Assembly (NCBI GenBank): GCA_026936335.1
Contig: JAPMXV010000017.1
Location: forward strand, 124,001-188,000
DNA: 64,000 nucleotides
DNA from: Mantamonas sphyraenae
Lineage: Eukaryota; CRuMs; Mantamonadidae
Direction of reading: 5' to 3'
In this document: positions 23,138 through 33,534 of the stretch, piece by piece
Layout of the letters: the number at the start of each line of letters is the position of its first letter
Position numbering within the stretch: the first letter of the stretch is position 1
Made by a program: the position numbers and the translations under genes
The notes under the pieces: generated by a model
Seen by the model: the letters and a program-made list of their open reading frames with translations, nothing else
Told to the model about the DNA's origin: nothing
The model's database searches: none

Positions 23138-23764
23138 TTACTCAGCCTTGCGGCGCTTGGTCTCCTCGTCATCCTCCTGCCACTCCGACTTGTCCAGGTC
23201 GCCAATGTAGTAGTCGTGGACAATGTCAAAGGCCTTGCTCGGGTGTTGGTCGCCGTAGAAGCCCTGGGTGTTGTCCTTGCCCGGGTTGTTGAGGATGGCA
23301 TCTTCACCCACGTGATCATCCACGTACTCGGTGACGTCGTACACCTTGTTGTCAATGATCAGCCACAGGTCGTCGCGTTTGTTGTGCTTGGCCACCTCTG
23401 CGCGTGTGTAAGTCTGTGTGGAGCGTGTCAGTTCGCCTGCTCTTCGTGAACTTTCCACGTCCATGCGCTTTGCACACACACACGCACACACGGTGGGTCT
23501 CCCGATCGACCCACACCGCTTGCCTGTGCGCCAATGCACAGGTCCGTTTGTGTGCTCAACACAGGCATGGCCATGGGCTGCGAGTGCATGCCACCCTCCC
23601 TGGGCTCCACCCACCTTCTTCTCCTCCTTCTTCTTGCCGCCTTTTGTGCTCTTCTTGCTGGTGGCAGACCCGCTCAAGAAGAAGCGGATGGTGTACAGGA
23701 CCATGAGGGCCACCACCACGTAGGGAAGGATGTCTTGCGGCTGCAGTGCCTGCACGTCGGCCAT
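23138..23764 (-). CDS. Membrane-anchored cytochrome b5
   Basis: Exons 23764-23615 and 23413-23138 give 141 residues. An N-terminal hydrophobic helix (ILPYVVVALMVLYTIRFFL) is followed by a Lys-rich stretch. The cytochrome b5 domain comes after the splice: YTRAEVAKHNKRDDLWLIID, KVYDVTEYVDDHVGED and GDQHPSKAFDI, the last two containing the axial heme histidines. The first ligand motif reads HVGE instead of the common HPGG. The anchor is N-terminal rather than C-terminal, as in some protist and plant b5-like proteins. It probably donates electrons to ER lipid-modifying enzymes. The 201-nt intron (23614-23414) has a (CA)n-rich interior. Confidence 0.9.
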   Translation of the reverse strand: MADVQALQPQDILPYVVVALMVLYTIRFFLSGSATSKKSTKGGKKKEEKKVGGAQGGWHALAAHGHACVEHTNGPVHWRTGKRCGSIGRPTVCACVCAKRMDVESSRRAGELTRSTQTYTRAEVAKHNKRDDLWLIIDNKVYDVTEYVDDHVGEDAILNNPGKDNTQGFYGDQHPSKAFDIVHDYYIGDLDKSEWQEDDEETKRRKAE

Positions 23765-23840
23765 CGTGTCTGGTTGTTCGGGTTTTGCAGTGCTCAGGCC
23801 GCCGCGCGCAGCTCCAACAAAACCCACACACACACTCACA
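23765..23840. promoter_or_regulatory. 76-bp divergent promoter, cytochrome b5 / PITP
   Basis: The start codons of cytochrome b5 (-) and the phosphatidylinositol transfer protein (+) are 76 bp apart. The right end is a CA-rich tract abutting the PITP start codon. Its regulatory role is inferred from spacing only. Confidence 0.45.
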
Positions 23841-25089
23841 ATGTCGAGTACAATCAAGGAATAGTGCGTTGGTCCCCAGCCCACGAGGAAAATGCGCCTG
23901 CATTCCGTTTCCCTTTTGCAACACACGCCTTTCTGGGCCTGTGTTGTTTTGGGCCCGTGTGAAGCTGATCGCTAACACCAAAACACGTTCGGCTCTGCTT
24001 GTGCCTCCACACACGCCACAGTCGCGTTCTGATGCCCATGACCACGGAGGAGTACCACATCGGACAGCTGTACGCTGTGGCTCGCGCAAGCGCAGACGCC
24101 ACGGACGACAGCGAGGGTGTGGAGGTGCTGAAGAACGAGCCGTTCGAAGACGAGGCCCATGGAGGCAAGGGCCAGTACACCCACAAGATTTACCACCTGG
24201 GTTCCAAGATCCCGGGCTGGCTGGCCGCCCTCGCTCCGGCCGATGCTCTCAAGCTGGAAGAGGAGGCCTGGAACGCCTTCCCGTACTGCGAGACCGGTGC
24301 GTGTGCCCACACAGCGCCAAAGAGGGTCGGTGCGCAAGGACAACTCCGGACTCACTCCCGCTTCCTTTCCGTCCCACAGTCCAGCACCTTGTCTACCTTG
24401 GCGAGAAGTTTGAGGTGCGCATTGAGACCTGGCATTGCGACGACGACGGCACCCAGGAGAACGTGAGTTGCCCACCGGCACGCTGCACGGCCCCACTCAG
24501 GCCCACTTGATCCCAAATTGCTGCCACGCAAACTCCGTCGACGTCGCGCTGCCGCTCACACATGCATCCACACGTGTGCACCACACATCGTACGTGTGTG
24601 GCCATTCGCCGTGGCACACGCCGTTACACAACGCACAACCCACAGGTGCACAAGCTCGACGAGGACACGCTGAAGCAGCGCGAGGTGGTGAACATCGACA
24701 TCTCGGCAGAATACACCAACGAGTACAAGGAAGAGGAGGACCCGGCACTGTACCATTCGGAAAAGACAGGCCGTGGACCGCTGGAGGAGGGCTGGGAGAA
24801 GGAGGCCAAGCCGCTGATGTGCTGCTACAAGCTGGTGACCGCCCGCTTCCAATACTGGGGCTTCCAGACCAAGGTGGAAAACTTCATCCACGGCTTCACG
24901 CTGGACATGTTCACCAAGTTCCACCGCCAGTTGTTCTGCTGGCTGGACGAGTGGCACGGAATGACCATCGAGGACATCCGCGCCATGGAGGCCAAGGTCA
25001 AGGAAGAGCTTGCGGCCAAGCTCGGTGACAACGCCCAGGGAGAGAGCGCCATCGAGGACAAGAGCAGCAACAGCAGCAACAGCAAGTGA
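23841..25089 (+). CDS. Phosphatidylinositol transfer protein (class I PITP)
   Basis: Four exons, 23841-23863, 24022-24296, 24380-24462 and 24646-25089, give 274 residues. The first coding exon is only 23 nt (MSSTIKEY, split codon). Splicing restores KEYRVLMP and DEY/EEYHIGQLY, matching the PITP start KEYRVILP-VDEYQVGQLY. Other family signatures are GVEVLKNEP, GQYTHKIYHLGSKIPGW, IETWHCDD, KTGRGPL, KVENFIHGF and FHRQLFCWLDEW. PITPs exchange phosphatidylinositol and phosphatidylcholine between membranes and feed phosphoinositide signalling. The context includes a myotubularin phosphatase 25 kb away but no operon-like link. The C-terminus is a Ser/Asn tail. Confidence 0.95.
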
Positions 25090-25174
25090 TCAACCCATCA
25101 TCTCAAGGTGGTCCAGCAGCAAGGAGAGACACAGCACACGCAAATCAATCCCATCGCAGAGTCCGCTTCCAGCT

Positions 25175-26307
25175 TCATTCTTCCTCGTCACGGCTCACCA
25201 TCACGTTGCCCAAATCAATGAGAAACACCAACGTGCTGATCTTGTCGTGCACCGCAGTCACCATCGACGCGTCCACATGCAACGAAACCTTGTCCGGGTT
25301 GCTCTTGAGCTCGTCCAGCACCTCCTTGCTCACCAGCGCAAGCAGCTCCTCCGTCAGCTTCTCGATGCGAGCGGGCCTCTGCTCGCTGGGATTGCCCTTG
25401 AATACACTCACTTCCTCGTCGTCCAGGCCGCGCTGTTCAAACTGCAGCGCCTCCAGCGACCTTCGCACGTTTGCTTCCTCGTAGATCCCAAACATCTCGC
25501 TCACCGTCACCTCGCTGCCGTACTGAGTCAGCAGCGAGGGCAATTCCATGACCCCATCCTCGTACTCTTCGTCCGACTCGTCGTACACCACGCCGTCTCC
25601 CCCATACCCTCCCTCATTGGTCTCTACAGGAAAGTCAAACTCCTCGTCCGACTCTTCCTCCTCCTCACTCCCGCCTTCTTCCTCCTTGCCCACCTCCTCC
25701 GATCCCACTTCTTCCTCGTTTTCTTCCTCGGTGTCATTCATCCCCTGGCCCTGATCGTCCTCCTTGCCCTGTTCCGTCTCTCCAACGCCGCCAGCTGTGT
25801 CTGTGTCTTGAGCAACTCCTGCTCCAACTCTTCACATTCCTCTCCTGCACGATCCGCCTCATCCCTTTCCTGTTGCGGCCGCTCCTTTTGCGTCTCCGAG
25901 TCCTTGCGTGACTTTGACCGTGCCCTGGACCTGCGGATCTGCTTGATGTCAATCCCCGACACGCTCACCTCGCTATCCAGTGTCTTGCGCTGCTCCCGCA
26001 ACGCCTCCAGCTGTTGCGCCTGCCTACTTGCAATGTCATTTGCCTCTTTGCGTGCCAGCAGCGCCTGTCGTCGCTCCTCCCGCGATTGCCGTTGTGCCTC
26101 TCGCTCCGCTTCCAGCCTGGCTTTCTCCTCCCGCGCCTTGCGCAGCTTCTCCTGCAGCTGCTGCTCCTTCAGCTTCAGCGCTCGCTTTGGATCCCGAGGC
26201 GGTTGCTTGTGCACTTTGCGTCGCCGCATGGCTCCGGCTGACGGGCCCACGGCACGCCCTTCTTTGCTGCCGCCTCCGCCGCTGTTGCTGCTCTTCTTGC
26301 GCGGTGC

Positions 26308-26343
<36 letters not shown>

Positions 26344-27377
26344 TGCCTTTTCAGCAGAGGAGGAAGTGGACGATGACGATGACGACCCTGAGGACGACGC
26401 TGACGACGCCGACGGTTCGTTGCGCTCCAGGAATCGCTGGATGTGTTTCTTGATGAACCCCTTGGCCAGAATCGACTCGATGGACGGCCTCTGGTTGGGC
26501 GACTTGGCCAACATTGAGGCACACAGCAGACGCAGTTCCTTGGAGAAGCGTGACGGCAGCGACGGAGTCTTGCCGCTGATCACCTTTCGAGCCAGGCCGT
26601 CGATGCTCTTTGCGTTGAAGGCGTGCGAAAAGGTGCACATCTCGTACAAGATGCACCCCAAGCTCCAGATGTCGCTTGCAAACGAGTACGGCGAGTACTG
26701 CAGCACCTCGGGTGACATGTAGTACGGCGTCCCAATCATCGTCTGCGCAAGGTCTTCCTGGTTGTCCAGCAACTTGGCAATGCCAAAGTCGCCTAAGAGC
26801 AAACCGTTTCCGCAGCGACGGAATTGACTCGCGTTCGTGTCAGCGCGGTGCGCCTGCTCGTTTTGCCCATGGTCACTCCCTCCCATCCGATGTACCACTG
26901 CACATGGCCATGCCCACGTGGCAGCCTCCACTCACCTAGCTTGATGATTCGCTCTTTGTTTGTGAGAAAGATGTTCTGCGGCTTGAGATCGCGGTGCAGA
27001 ATGCAGCGTGTGTGCAGATACTTGAGAGCCAGTGCAATTTGGATAAACCAGTCCAGGACCTCGTCTTCTGTCAGTTCCTTGCCCTGGGCCTTGCGTGCCT
27101 TGAGCGACTCGTAGAGGTCGCCGCACTCGCAAAAGGCCATCACAAGGTGCAGCTGCTTGCGTTCCACAAACGACTCGCGGTACGAAACGATGTTGGGATG
27201 GTCCAAGCGAGACAGCAGCTTGATTTCCAAATCGGTGGCTTCCCTCTCCTTGGCAGGCAGATTGTGCAGGCTGATCTTCTTCACGCAGTACTGACGGTTG
27301 TCCGCAATCGAGCGCACCAGAAACACCTGGCCGTAGGAGCCCTCCCCAATCTTTTTGATGATGTTGTACGTGTCCAT
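25175..27377 (-). CDS. NEK-family Ser/Thr kinase with coiled coil; reading frame broken near 25.8 kb
   Basis: Exon 1 is 27377-26936 and exon 2 starts at 26792; the junction restores KLG|DFGIAK. The kinase domain (about 1-265) has the glycine loop GEGSYGQ, VKKI lysine, HRDLKPQN, DFG and SPE motifs, and the NEK-like opening DTYNIIKKIGEGSYGQVFLV. A Ser tract encoded by a GAC/GTC microsatellite (about 26308-26342) and a basic coiled coil follow. In the kinase frame a TGA occurs at 25740-25738, but an acidic, clearly coding-like frame (GETEQGKEDDQGQG-MNDTEEEN) overlaps and continues to a stop at 25175. A small indel, or a 35- or 41-nt intron between about 25850 and 25750, would join them. NEKs act at centrosomes and cilia. 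Kinase identity is firm and the C-terminus unresolved. Confidence 0.85.
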
Positions 27378-27456
27378 GGCTGCGTTTGATGTCCCCCCTT
27401 CCAGTCACACACACGTGCGTTGGCGCATCCAGCGCAGAACCCACCCTCTCCTGGAC

Positions 27457-28014
27457 ATGAGCAGCACCACAAGCGGCAGCGACACAGAAGTGGTCGTCGA
27501 CGTGGAGAAACACGTGGAGGAGACAAAGGAGGACGACGACGACGACGACGAGGAAGAGGAAGAGGACGACGGGGACGACGACGACGAAGAGTTGCAGCTC
27601 GCTCTGCAGCTCAGTCTGGAAAAAGAGGTGCCCAAACTCGACAGCACATTTGTCGGTGCATGCAAGATGATCCTCGTGGCACGCAAGGATCTGAACATGG
27701 GCGCGGGAAAGCTGGCGGCGCAATGTTCGCACGCAGCCGTCGACCTGGTCGAGAAACTGCCCAATTGGGGCGCCCTTGGCAACCGTCTGAACCTGTTCTG
27801 GCGTGCCAACGGTGTGAAAAAGGTGGTCGTGCGTGTCGACTCCATGGACGAGTTTCGTGCAGTGCACAAGTCGGCCAAAGCACGCAATCTGCCCACGACG
27901 GTGATTCGCGACGCCGGCCGCACGCAAGTGGACCCCGGAACAACGACCGTGTTGGCCATCCTTGGCCCAGAGTGGATGATGGAAGATGTCACGGGACACC
28001 TGTCGCTGTATTGA
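27457..28014 (+). CDS. PTH2: Peptidyl-tRNA hydrolase 2 (Pth2/PTRH2)
   Basis: A single exon of 185 residues. An acidic N-terminus is followed by a UIM-like helix (EELQLALQLSLEKE), then the Pth2 core: KMILVARKDLNMGAGKLAAQ with CSHAAVDL, the family active-site signature, then LPTTVIRDAGRTQVDPGT and LAILGP. The enzyme releases peptides from prematurely dissociated peptidyl-tRNAs. The acidic, ubiquitin-interacting-motif-like leader replaces the membrane or mitochondrial leader of animal PTRH2, so location may differ. Its stop codon is 2 nt from the convergent PCIF1-like stop codon. Confidence 0.95.
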   Translation: MSSTTSGSDTEVVVDVEKHVEETKEDDDDDDEEEEEDDGDDDDEELQLALQLSLEKEVPKLDSTFVGACKMILVARKDLNMGAGKLAAQCSHAAVDLVEKLPNWGALGNRLNLFWRANGVKKVVVRVDSMDEFRAVHKSAKARNLPTTVIRDAGRTQVDPGTTTVLAILGPEWMMEDVTGHLSLY

Positions 28015-28016
28015 AA

Positions 28017-29830
28017 TCATACGGTCTTGCGCACCCTCGCAAACTGGTCAAGGAGACCCTGAGTGGCCTCGTCGGACACCACCCACTTGGCCGCAGCGGC
28101 ATCGGTCTGCAGGAAGAACACGCCTGTGTCCGAGTCTGCGGTCAGATACGGGAAACGACGAGGACGCACCGAGCCGTCGATAAACTGGTGCTTCATCTTT
28201 TCGACAATGAGCTGCTTGCGGAAGAACGCGCTGTCCAGCAGCATTTTCCAGGCCACCATGTCGTTCCACGCCGGCAGAATGACAATAAACATGAGTGGCT
28301 GGTCGTTGCGCGACGCCTCTTCCAGCATGCTCTCCATGTGTTCGCAAGCACTCTGGGTCAGCTCCTCAATTGCCGGCGGATGCACCAGGCACGAGCCGCT
28401 GCTGGTGTGCCAGTCGTAGAAGGAGCCTTTGGAGCCAAAGTACACGTCGGTGTCCACAAACATGCTGCAGTAGTGTTCCAGCTGCACGTTGAACGGCGAC
28501 GCAAAGCACTCGGTGTCTGTGTCCCACGTCGCACGCAGGTATGCCATCACGTCGGGCGTGAGACACGTGTGGTAAATGTTGCCACCAAACGTGTGGTAGC
28601 GCATGGCCACACAAAACAAGCGCCTGTTGAACTCCTCCTCCGCATGGCCCTCGTTCTGGTACCGCCTCACAAGCGACGCGTGCGAATCCACACTCACCAC
28701 CACCGACGTGCCATCAAAGTCCACAGACAGTGCCGTCTCCTCCCCTTTTTCCGATTCCATCACTCGCACGGGCCGTTTGCTCCAGCAACGTCCTCCGGCG
28801 TCCTCCAGAATCGAGCAGTGCACCTCCTGCAACAGCTTCTCGCACAGCGTGCTCGCAGCCGTTTCAAACACCTCCTCCAGCTGCCGTGCAACCTCGTCCT
28901 GGTCCCTACATCGCCTTCCAATCTCCTTCTTCAGCGACACGTCGTTGTACGCCAGCTGCGGCAGGATGGGGTCTCCACCCACCTCAAAGAATTTCTGTAC
29001 AAACAGGAAGCGCTGCAGCGAGTTGCTGGGGTCCTTGGGCATGTAAAGGTCCTGACACACGCGTGTCAGCACACGCTGCAGCTGCCTCACCTGGTTTCGT
29101 CGCAGCACACCCATGTGCGGACAGTCCTCCACGTATTCGGCCGCCCCAGCAAGCTGTGCTCGCGCTTCCTCCTGCTGCAGCTGCCTCTCGCGCAGCAGGT
29201 TGACGTTTTGAAAGTACTGCAACGCCATGAGATCCCTGTCGCATGGATGCGTGACGAATGACATGGACAGGGAAACGGGGTGTGCCAGTGCCGTGCAGGG
29301 GGGGGGTGCCAGACGGTTCCGGCGTGTGTCAGCCATCCCTCTCCCACTCGCTCACGATCCAACGCGCCCCGGCGGCCCTCCAGGCCAATTGAGCGCCCCA
29401 CAACTCACTGTTTCTTGCTCAAGCCCGACGCATCAAAGGGAAGCACCGTCTTGCGCGCTGCACTGGGTCTTATCTCGATGCGTTCGTCGGAGCGAGAGGC
29501 GGCAGCAAAGGACGGGAAGGCCGCGGCCGAGACGGCGGACATGGCAGGCTGCGACGCATCGTCTGCCTCGCCGTCGTCCCGCTTGCGCTTGCGCGACGTG
29601 CCCTGTGGCGGCAGGTACTGGCTCTCACCCGTCTCTTCGTTGAAGAAGTATTGGTAGCCTGTGGAGGTGCTTTTGTGCACTGCCCACTTGGGAGGCAACA
29701 CCAGCGTCTCCACATACGGCAGCGTCTCCTCCTGTGCCTCCTGCTCCTTCTGCCCATCCGCAGCAGACCCTTCCGCCTCCATCGGTAGCTGCTCTCCGGA
29801 CGATGAGGACGACATGGCTGTCGATGACAT
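28017..29830 (-). CDS. PCIF1/CAPAM-like WW-domain protein, catalytic motif altered
   Basis: Exon 1 is 29830-29409 and exon 2 is 29235-28017, giving 546 residues. The WW domain is at about 47-76 (LPPKWAVHKS, YQYFFNEETGESQYLPP). The C-terminal methyltransferase-like domain follows human PCIF1 blocks: CFASPFNVQLEHYCSMFVDT, DVYFGSKGSF, IEELTQSACEHMESML, FIVILPAW and VFFLQTDAAAAKWV. PCIF1 binds the phosphorylated CTD of RNA polymerase II and N6-methylates cap-adjacent Am; its catalytic motif is NPPF. At the aligned position (residues 426-429, codons 28382-28371) this protein has HPPA, so methyl transfer may be lost, as reported for the Drosophila homologue. The 173-nt intron is GTGAGT...ACAG. Confidence 0.88.
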
Positions 29831-29919
29831 GACGTGGGGTGAGCTGGCGCCACTCGCGCGGCATCCTCTGCATGTGCTGTGTGTCTCAAGTTTGCACTTG
29901 CAATTCATTCATGGTTGCA

Positions 29920-32460
29920 TCACAGTTTGGCCAACAACACGCCACTGTGGTTGTGAACGCCAACGACGCGGCCGTCTCCGCGTGTGCCCGCGCCAACCTG
30001 CAGCTCGTGGTTGCACTTGCGCCGGTCCTGCTCGGCACAGCCCATCTCGCGCAGCTTGGCCACATGCTCGTCAATCTTGCGATACTGCCAGTGCATGCGA
30101 CTGTACAGGAACTGGCGCAAGTCGTACCGGTTGTCATCCGGCGAGTACGTTTCCATGTGCAGCGCTGGCGTCAACGTCGTCGTCTTGTGCCGGTTGATGG
30201 CATACATGCGGAAGAAGAACTTGACCTTGTTGGCCACCTCTTCGGCTGGCAACGATGACCAGATGGACAGCAGGCGCAGATACATCTCGTAGGGGCCACA
30301 GCGGGAAATCTTGCGCAGGCGCCCGTAGAACGACAGCTCCTCGTAGCTCATGCCCATGTCCTCCTCGTCTGTCTGTGTGTAGTTGCTGGTGATGGGCTCC
30401 AGTTCGGCGGTGGGCGGAGCGCCTGCAATTTCACTCAGTGTCGAGTAGCCCAGACGCAAACTGGCCCAGTGCAGAAAGCGTTTGAGATCCGTCTTGGAAA
30501 TCGACCCGATCGGGTTCAGATCGCCCGACGAGCAGTCATACTTGGTCATGTAGCCACGCAACGACTCGTCCACATTGGCACTGCTCAGCACCAGCAGACC
30601 TCCACGTTCGCCACGCGACCATTGCACCAGCTGGGCAAAGTAGTACGCAATCACCATCCTGCTGCGTGCTTGGATGTTCTGCAAGGCCAGGTTCTCCACC
30701 TCACTTCCCCCGTGCACCTTGAACTTGGGTTTCAGGCCAAAGTTGTCCGTAAACAGCTTCTCCAGTGCACCCGTCACCTCGTCGATGGTAACCTCCTTGT
30801 GGAAGGCGCCGATTTCCTTCGCCAGACGCTCGGCACGACCACGCGTGTCGTCGGAACTGTTGGTGGTGCCCATGTAGCATGTGACCAACACACTGTTGGC
30901 CATCTCTTCGGGTGCAGACGGCACACGGCCAACCACTCGCTCCACATCCTTGATCACCTCCTCGTTGCCGGCCTCCACCTGCTGCACCACAAGCTGACAC
31001 ATGGAGCCGACAATGGCCGCCACAGAGGCGCTGTCTGCACCGCCGCTCAGGGGCACAAAGAAGCCCGAAAGGCCCGAGCGACGCAAGTAATCCCACAGCC
31101 AGCAGGCTGGGCTGAGGGCAATCTCTTCCTCCGGGGTGTGGTAAAACACCTCGATAGGCTTGGTGGCCACCATGGTCATGGAAGAGCTCATGGGACAACA
31201 GGCACGAAAGTCCACCACCACGCTGGGGATGCGTTCGGCAATGGATGCCTGATGGGAGCGTGAAATGACGGCGGCTCGGTAGGACACAATCTCGTCCAGG
31301 TCGACCACGGCGTCAATGACCTCGACATCGCGCATGGAAAACTGTGAGGCCTGAGCAAGCAGGACGTCGTTGCTGGCAATCATGGCACAGCCGTCGTAGT
31401 AGAGACGGTCGCCGTCGCAACCCTGCTGGTTGGCGTACATGTACAAGCCGCCGCACTTGCGCACAGCACTCAGGATGAGGTTGACACGCGTGTCCAGCTT
31501 GCGCAGCTGGTGATGCGACCCACTTCCGTTGAGGATGATTTCCACGCCGTTGTTGGCCAGTTGGATGTGTGGGGAGTCGGGCGTGAACAGTTCTTCACAC
31601 AACTCTGTTCCCAGGCTCGTGTCACTCAGCTGCAGGTACGCCTCTCCAAATGGCACCGTCGACTGCCCTGTCAGTTCGGCAATCGCCTGCGGCAGCTGGT
31701 GCTGCTCCACCGTCCGCCGGTTGGGCCACGCCGTGAAATAGCGCTGCTCGCGGTAGTTGCCGTCGGACGCCAAGAAGATCTTGGGCCGGATCAACAGGAT
31801 CTTGCCATTCAGGCAAAACACACGGCAGTTGTAGCGCACCTGTGGGACACGGGCACACGCGTGGTCACAAACCACACCCATGGCAATGTACGTGTGAGCG
31901 TTACTGCGACCCGACGCCGCAAACGCGTCCTGTCGTCAAGTCTTCCTCGCTTCTTCTTGCCCGGGGACTCGGGGGGCTGTCCGCCCCTTGCCCACCACAA
32001 TGGTCACACATCACCACCCCCCACACGTCCCACTTACCGATCTGTGGATGACAGGCATGCCAATATCGCACACGATGTCGTTTGTGACGTCGCTGGCCAG
32101 CAACGTCGCAAGACTCTCCCATGAGTGCCGAACTGTGTCTCCCTCCAGAAACGCGTCCTGACACCCGTATCCACACCTGCCACGCACATGCACACACACA
32201 TCCGCCACACATCCCACAGTCACGTGCGTTGTCCATCCGCCCTCCTGTGTTAGCCCTGCCTTCCCCGCACGCACGGACCTCGTGTGCAATTCCTGGTTCC
32301 GATCACTCAACCCAACTCACAGCTCCAGTTCCGGCCCCAGACGCACGGTGCACCCACGATCCTTGGCTACCTGGATGCTTTTCATCGTCCGTTCCAGGTT
32401 GCCTTCAAAGTCCAGGCTCCACTGGTTCAGGTTGCATGTGGCAGTTTTGATCAAGCGCAT
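29920..32460 (-). CDS. NADSYN1: Glutamine-dependent NAD+ synthetase
   Basis: Three exons, 32460-32321, 32176-32038 and 31839-29920, give 732 residues (human about 706). Junctions restore GPELEL|CGYGCQD and [14 protein letters not shown]. The N-terminal nitrilase-like glutaminase has the cysteine in [14 protein letters not shown] and [10 protein letters not shown]. The C-terminal synthetase has the PP-loop [15 protein letters not shown] and [15 protein letters not shown] with the [21 protein letters not shown] motif. The enzyme amidates deamido-NAD to NAD+ using glutamine. The start ATG (32460) is the conserved [14 protein letters not shown]. It lies only 54 nt from the divergent transposase start, so the mobile element has inserted into, or next to, this promoter. 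Confidence 0.96.
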
Positions 32461-32514
32461 CGCTCCTTTGTATTGTGGCGTTCCGCGCGCTGTGGTCAGC
32501 AACGCAAAACAAAA

Positions 32515-33534
32515 ATGACCGTCAAAACGAATGCAACGGGTGGGTCATACATCCACGGCAAAGCCTTTTCGGCGGACAAACGAGAATGCATTCTCTTTCA
32601 CTACCAATCCAGCTTGCGTCCTTCGTGCAGAGGCACAGCGGAGGCTCTCGGTGTGTCTCCTTCCGTCGTGTCCAAGATTGTACGTCAACACCGAGCCATG
32701 GGCCATGTACGCCCTCTTGTGGCCCAACCACCGTTCAGGCGTCTCCTGGATGCCAATGACGACCAATTCATTGCTGAACAGGTGGCCGATGATCCGCGAC
32801 TGTACCTGGACGAGTTGCAAGTAGCCGTTGCTCTTCATCGCAACAAGGTGGTATCTCTGTCCACAATTCGCCGTTCTTGTGCGCGCATGGGACTGACTCG
32901 CAAGAAGGTGAGTGCTATCGCCAAGCAACGGTTCAGGGAATCCACCGTGGCGCGCACACGCGAGTTTACTCGAGCAATGAGGATTCGCGGTGTGTTCCGA
33001 GCGCCGAACGTGGTCTTCTTGGACGAAACTGCAGTGAACAACAGAGTGTGCTACAGGAGATATGGTCGTGCGAAACGTGGGCAACCAGCGGTCGTTGTGG
33101 AGAACCATCCCAAGCAAAAGCGCATCAGCGTGCTGGCGGCCATCAGCACCGGTGGGCGCTCGCCACTGGTAGCGTACACAATGCGAGAGGGGTCATACAA
33201 CCGGCAGCTGTTTATGGAGTTCCTGGAGCAAGACCTCTTGCCCCGCATGCGAGATTGCCGCCAAACAGTTCTGGTCATGGACAACTGCTCCATCCACAAA
33301 GGCGATGCTGTACGCCAGCTGTGCACCTGGTATGGGGTGGATGTCGAGTTTCTCCCGCCTTGCACACCTACGCTCAACCCCATCGAGCTCATGTTTAGCA
33401 AGTTCAAGGCGGTCCTCCGCAGGGAATTTCATCGAGTGGACATTTGCACTTTCGCGGCGATCTGTACTGCATTGGGGCATGTTACGGCTGCTGATGTGAG
33501 GAACTGGGTCCATCACTGCGGGTACCGCATGTAG
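32515..33534 (+). CDS. Tc1/mariner (IS630 superfamily) DD34E transposase
   Basis: An intact 339-residue frame from the ATG at 32515, the standard Tc1 transposase size. The N-terminal helix-turn-helix region contains [20 protein letters not shown]; a second DNA-binding-like segment has [18 protein letters not shown]. The RNase H-fold catalytic triad is visible: Asp170 in [10 protein letters not shown], Asp256 in [12 protein letters not shown] and Glu291 in [12 protein letters not shown], with 34 residues between the last two (DD34E). It would cut and paste DNA at TA dinucleotides. No internal stop or frameshift was seen, so it may be active. An upstream in-frame extension to 32284 lacks family similarity and overlaps NADSYN1 exon 1 on the other strand. 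Confidence 0.92.
   Translation: MTVKTNATGGSYIHGKAFSADKRECILFHYQSSLRPSCRGTAEALGVSPSVVSKIVRQHRAMGHVRPLVAQPPFRRLLDANDDQFIAEQVADDPRLYLDELQVAVALHRNKVVSLSTIRRSCARMGLTRKKVSAIAKQRFRESTVARTREFTRAMRIRGVFRAPNVVFLDETAVNNRVCYRRYGRAKRGQPAVVVENHPKQKRISVLAAISTGGRSPLVAYTMREGSYNRQLFMEFLEQDLLPRMRDCRQTVLVMDNCSIHKGDAVRQLCTWYGVDVEFLPPCTPTLNPIELMFSKFKAVLRREFHRVDICTFAAICTALGHVTAADVRNWVHHCGYRM

Noticed and set aside
27420-29261. 613-codon plus-strand frame across PTH2 and the PCIF1-like gene
   Set aside because: Overlaps PTH2 in another frame and PCIF1 in antisense, both well supported by family motifs.
32284-32514. N-terminal extension of the transposase upstream of 32515
   Set aside because: No similarity to Tc1 transposases and fully overlaps NADSYN1 exon 1 on the opposite strand.
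32461-32514. Extended terminal inverted repeat at the left end
   Set aside because: Compared with 41013-41129 by eye, only an 8-mer matches; a real Tc1 terminal repeat of 20 bp or more was not found.
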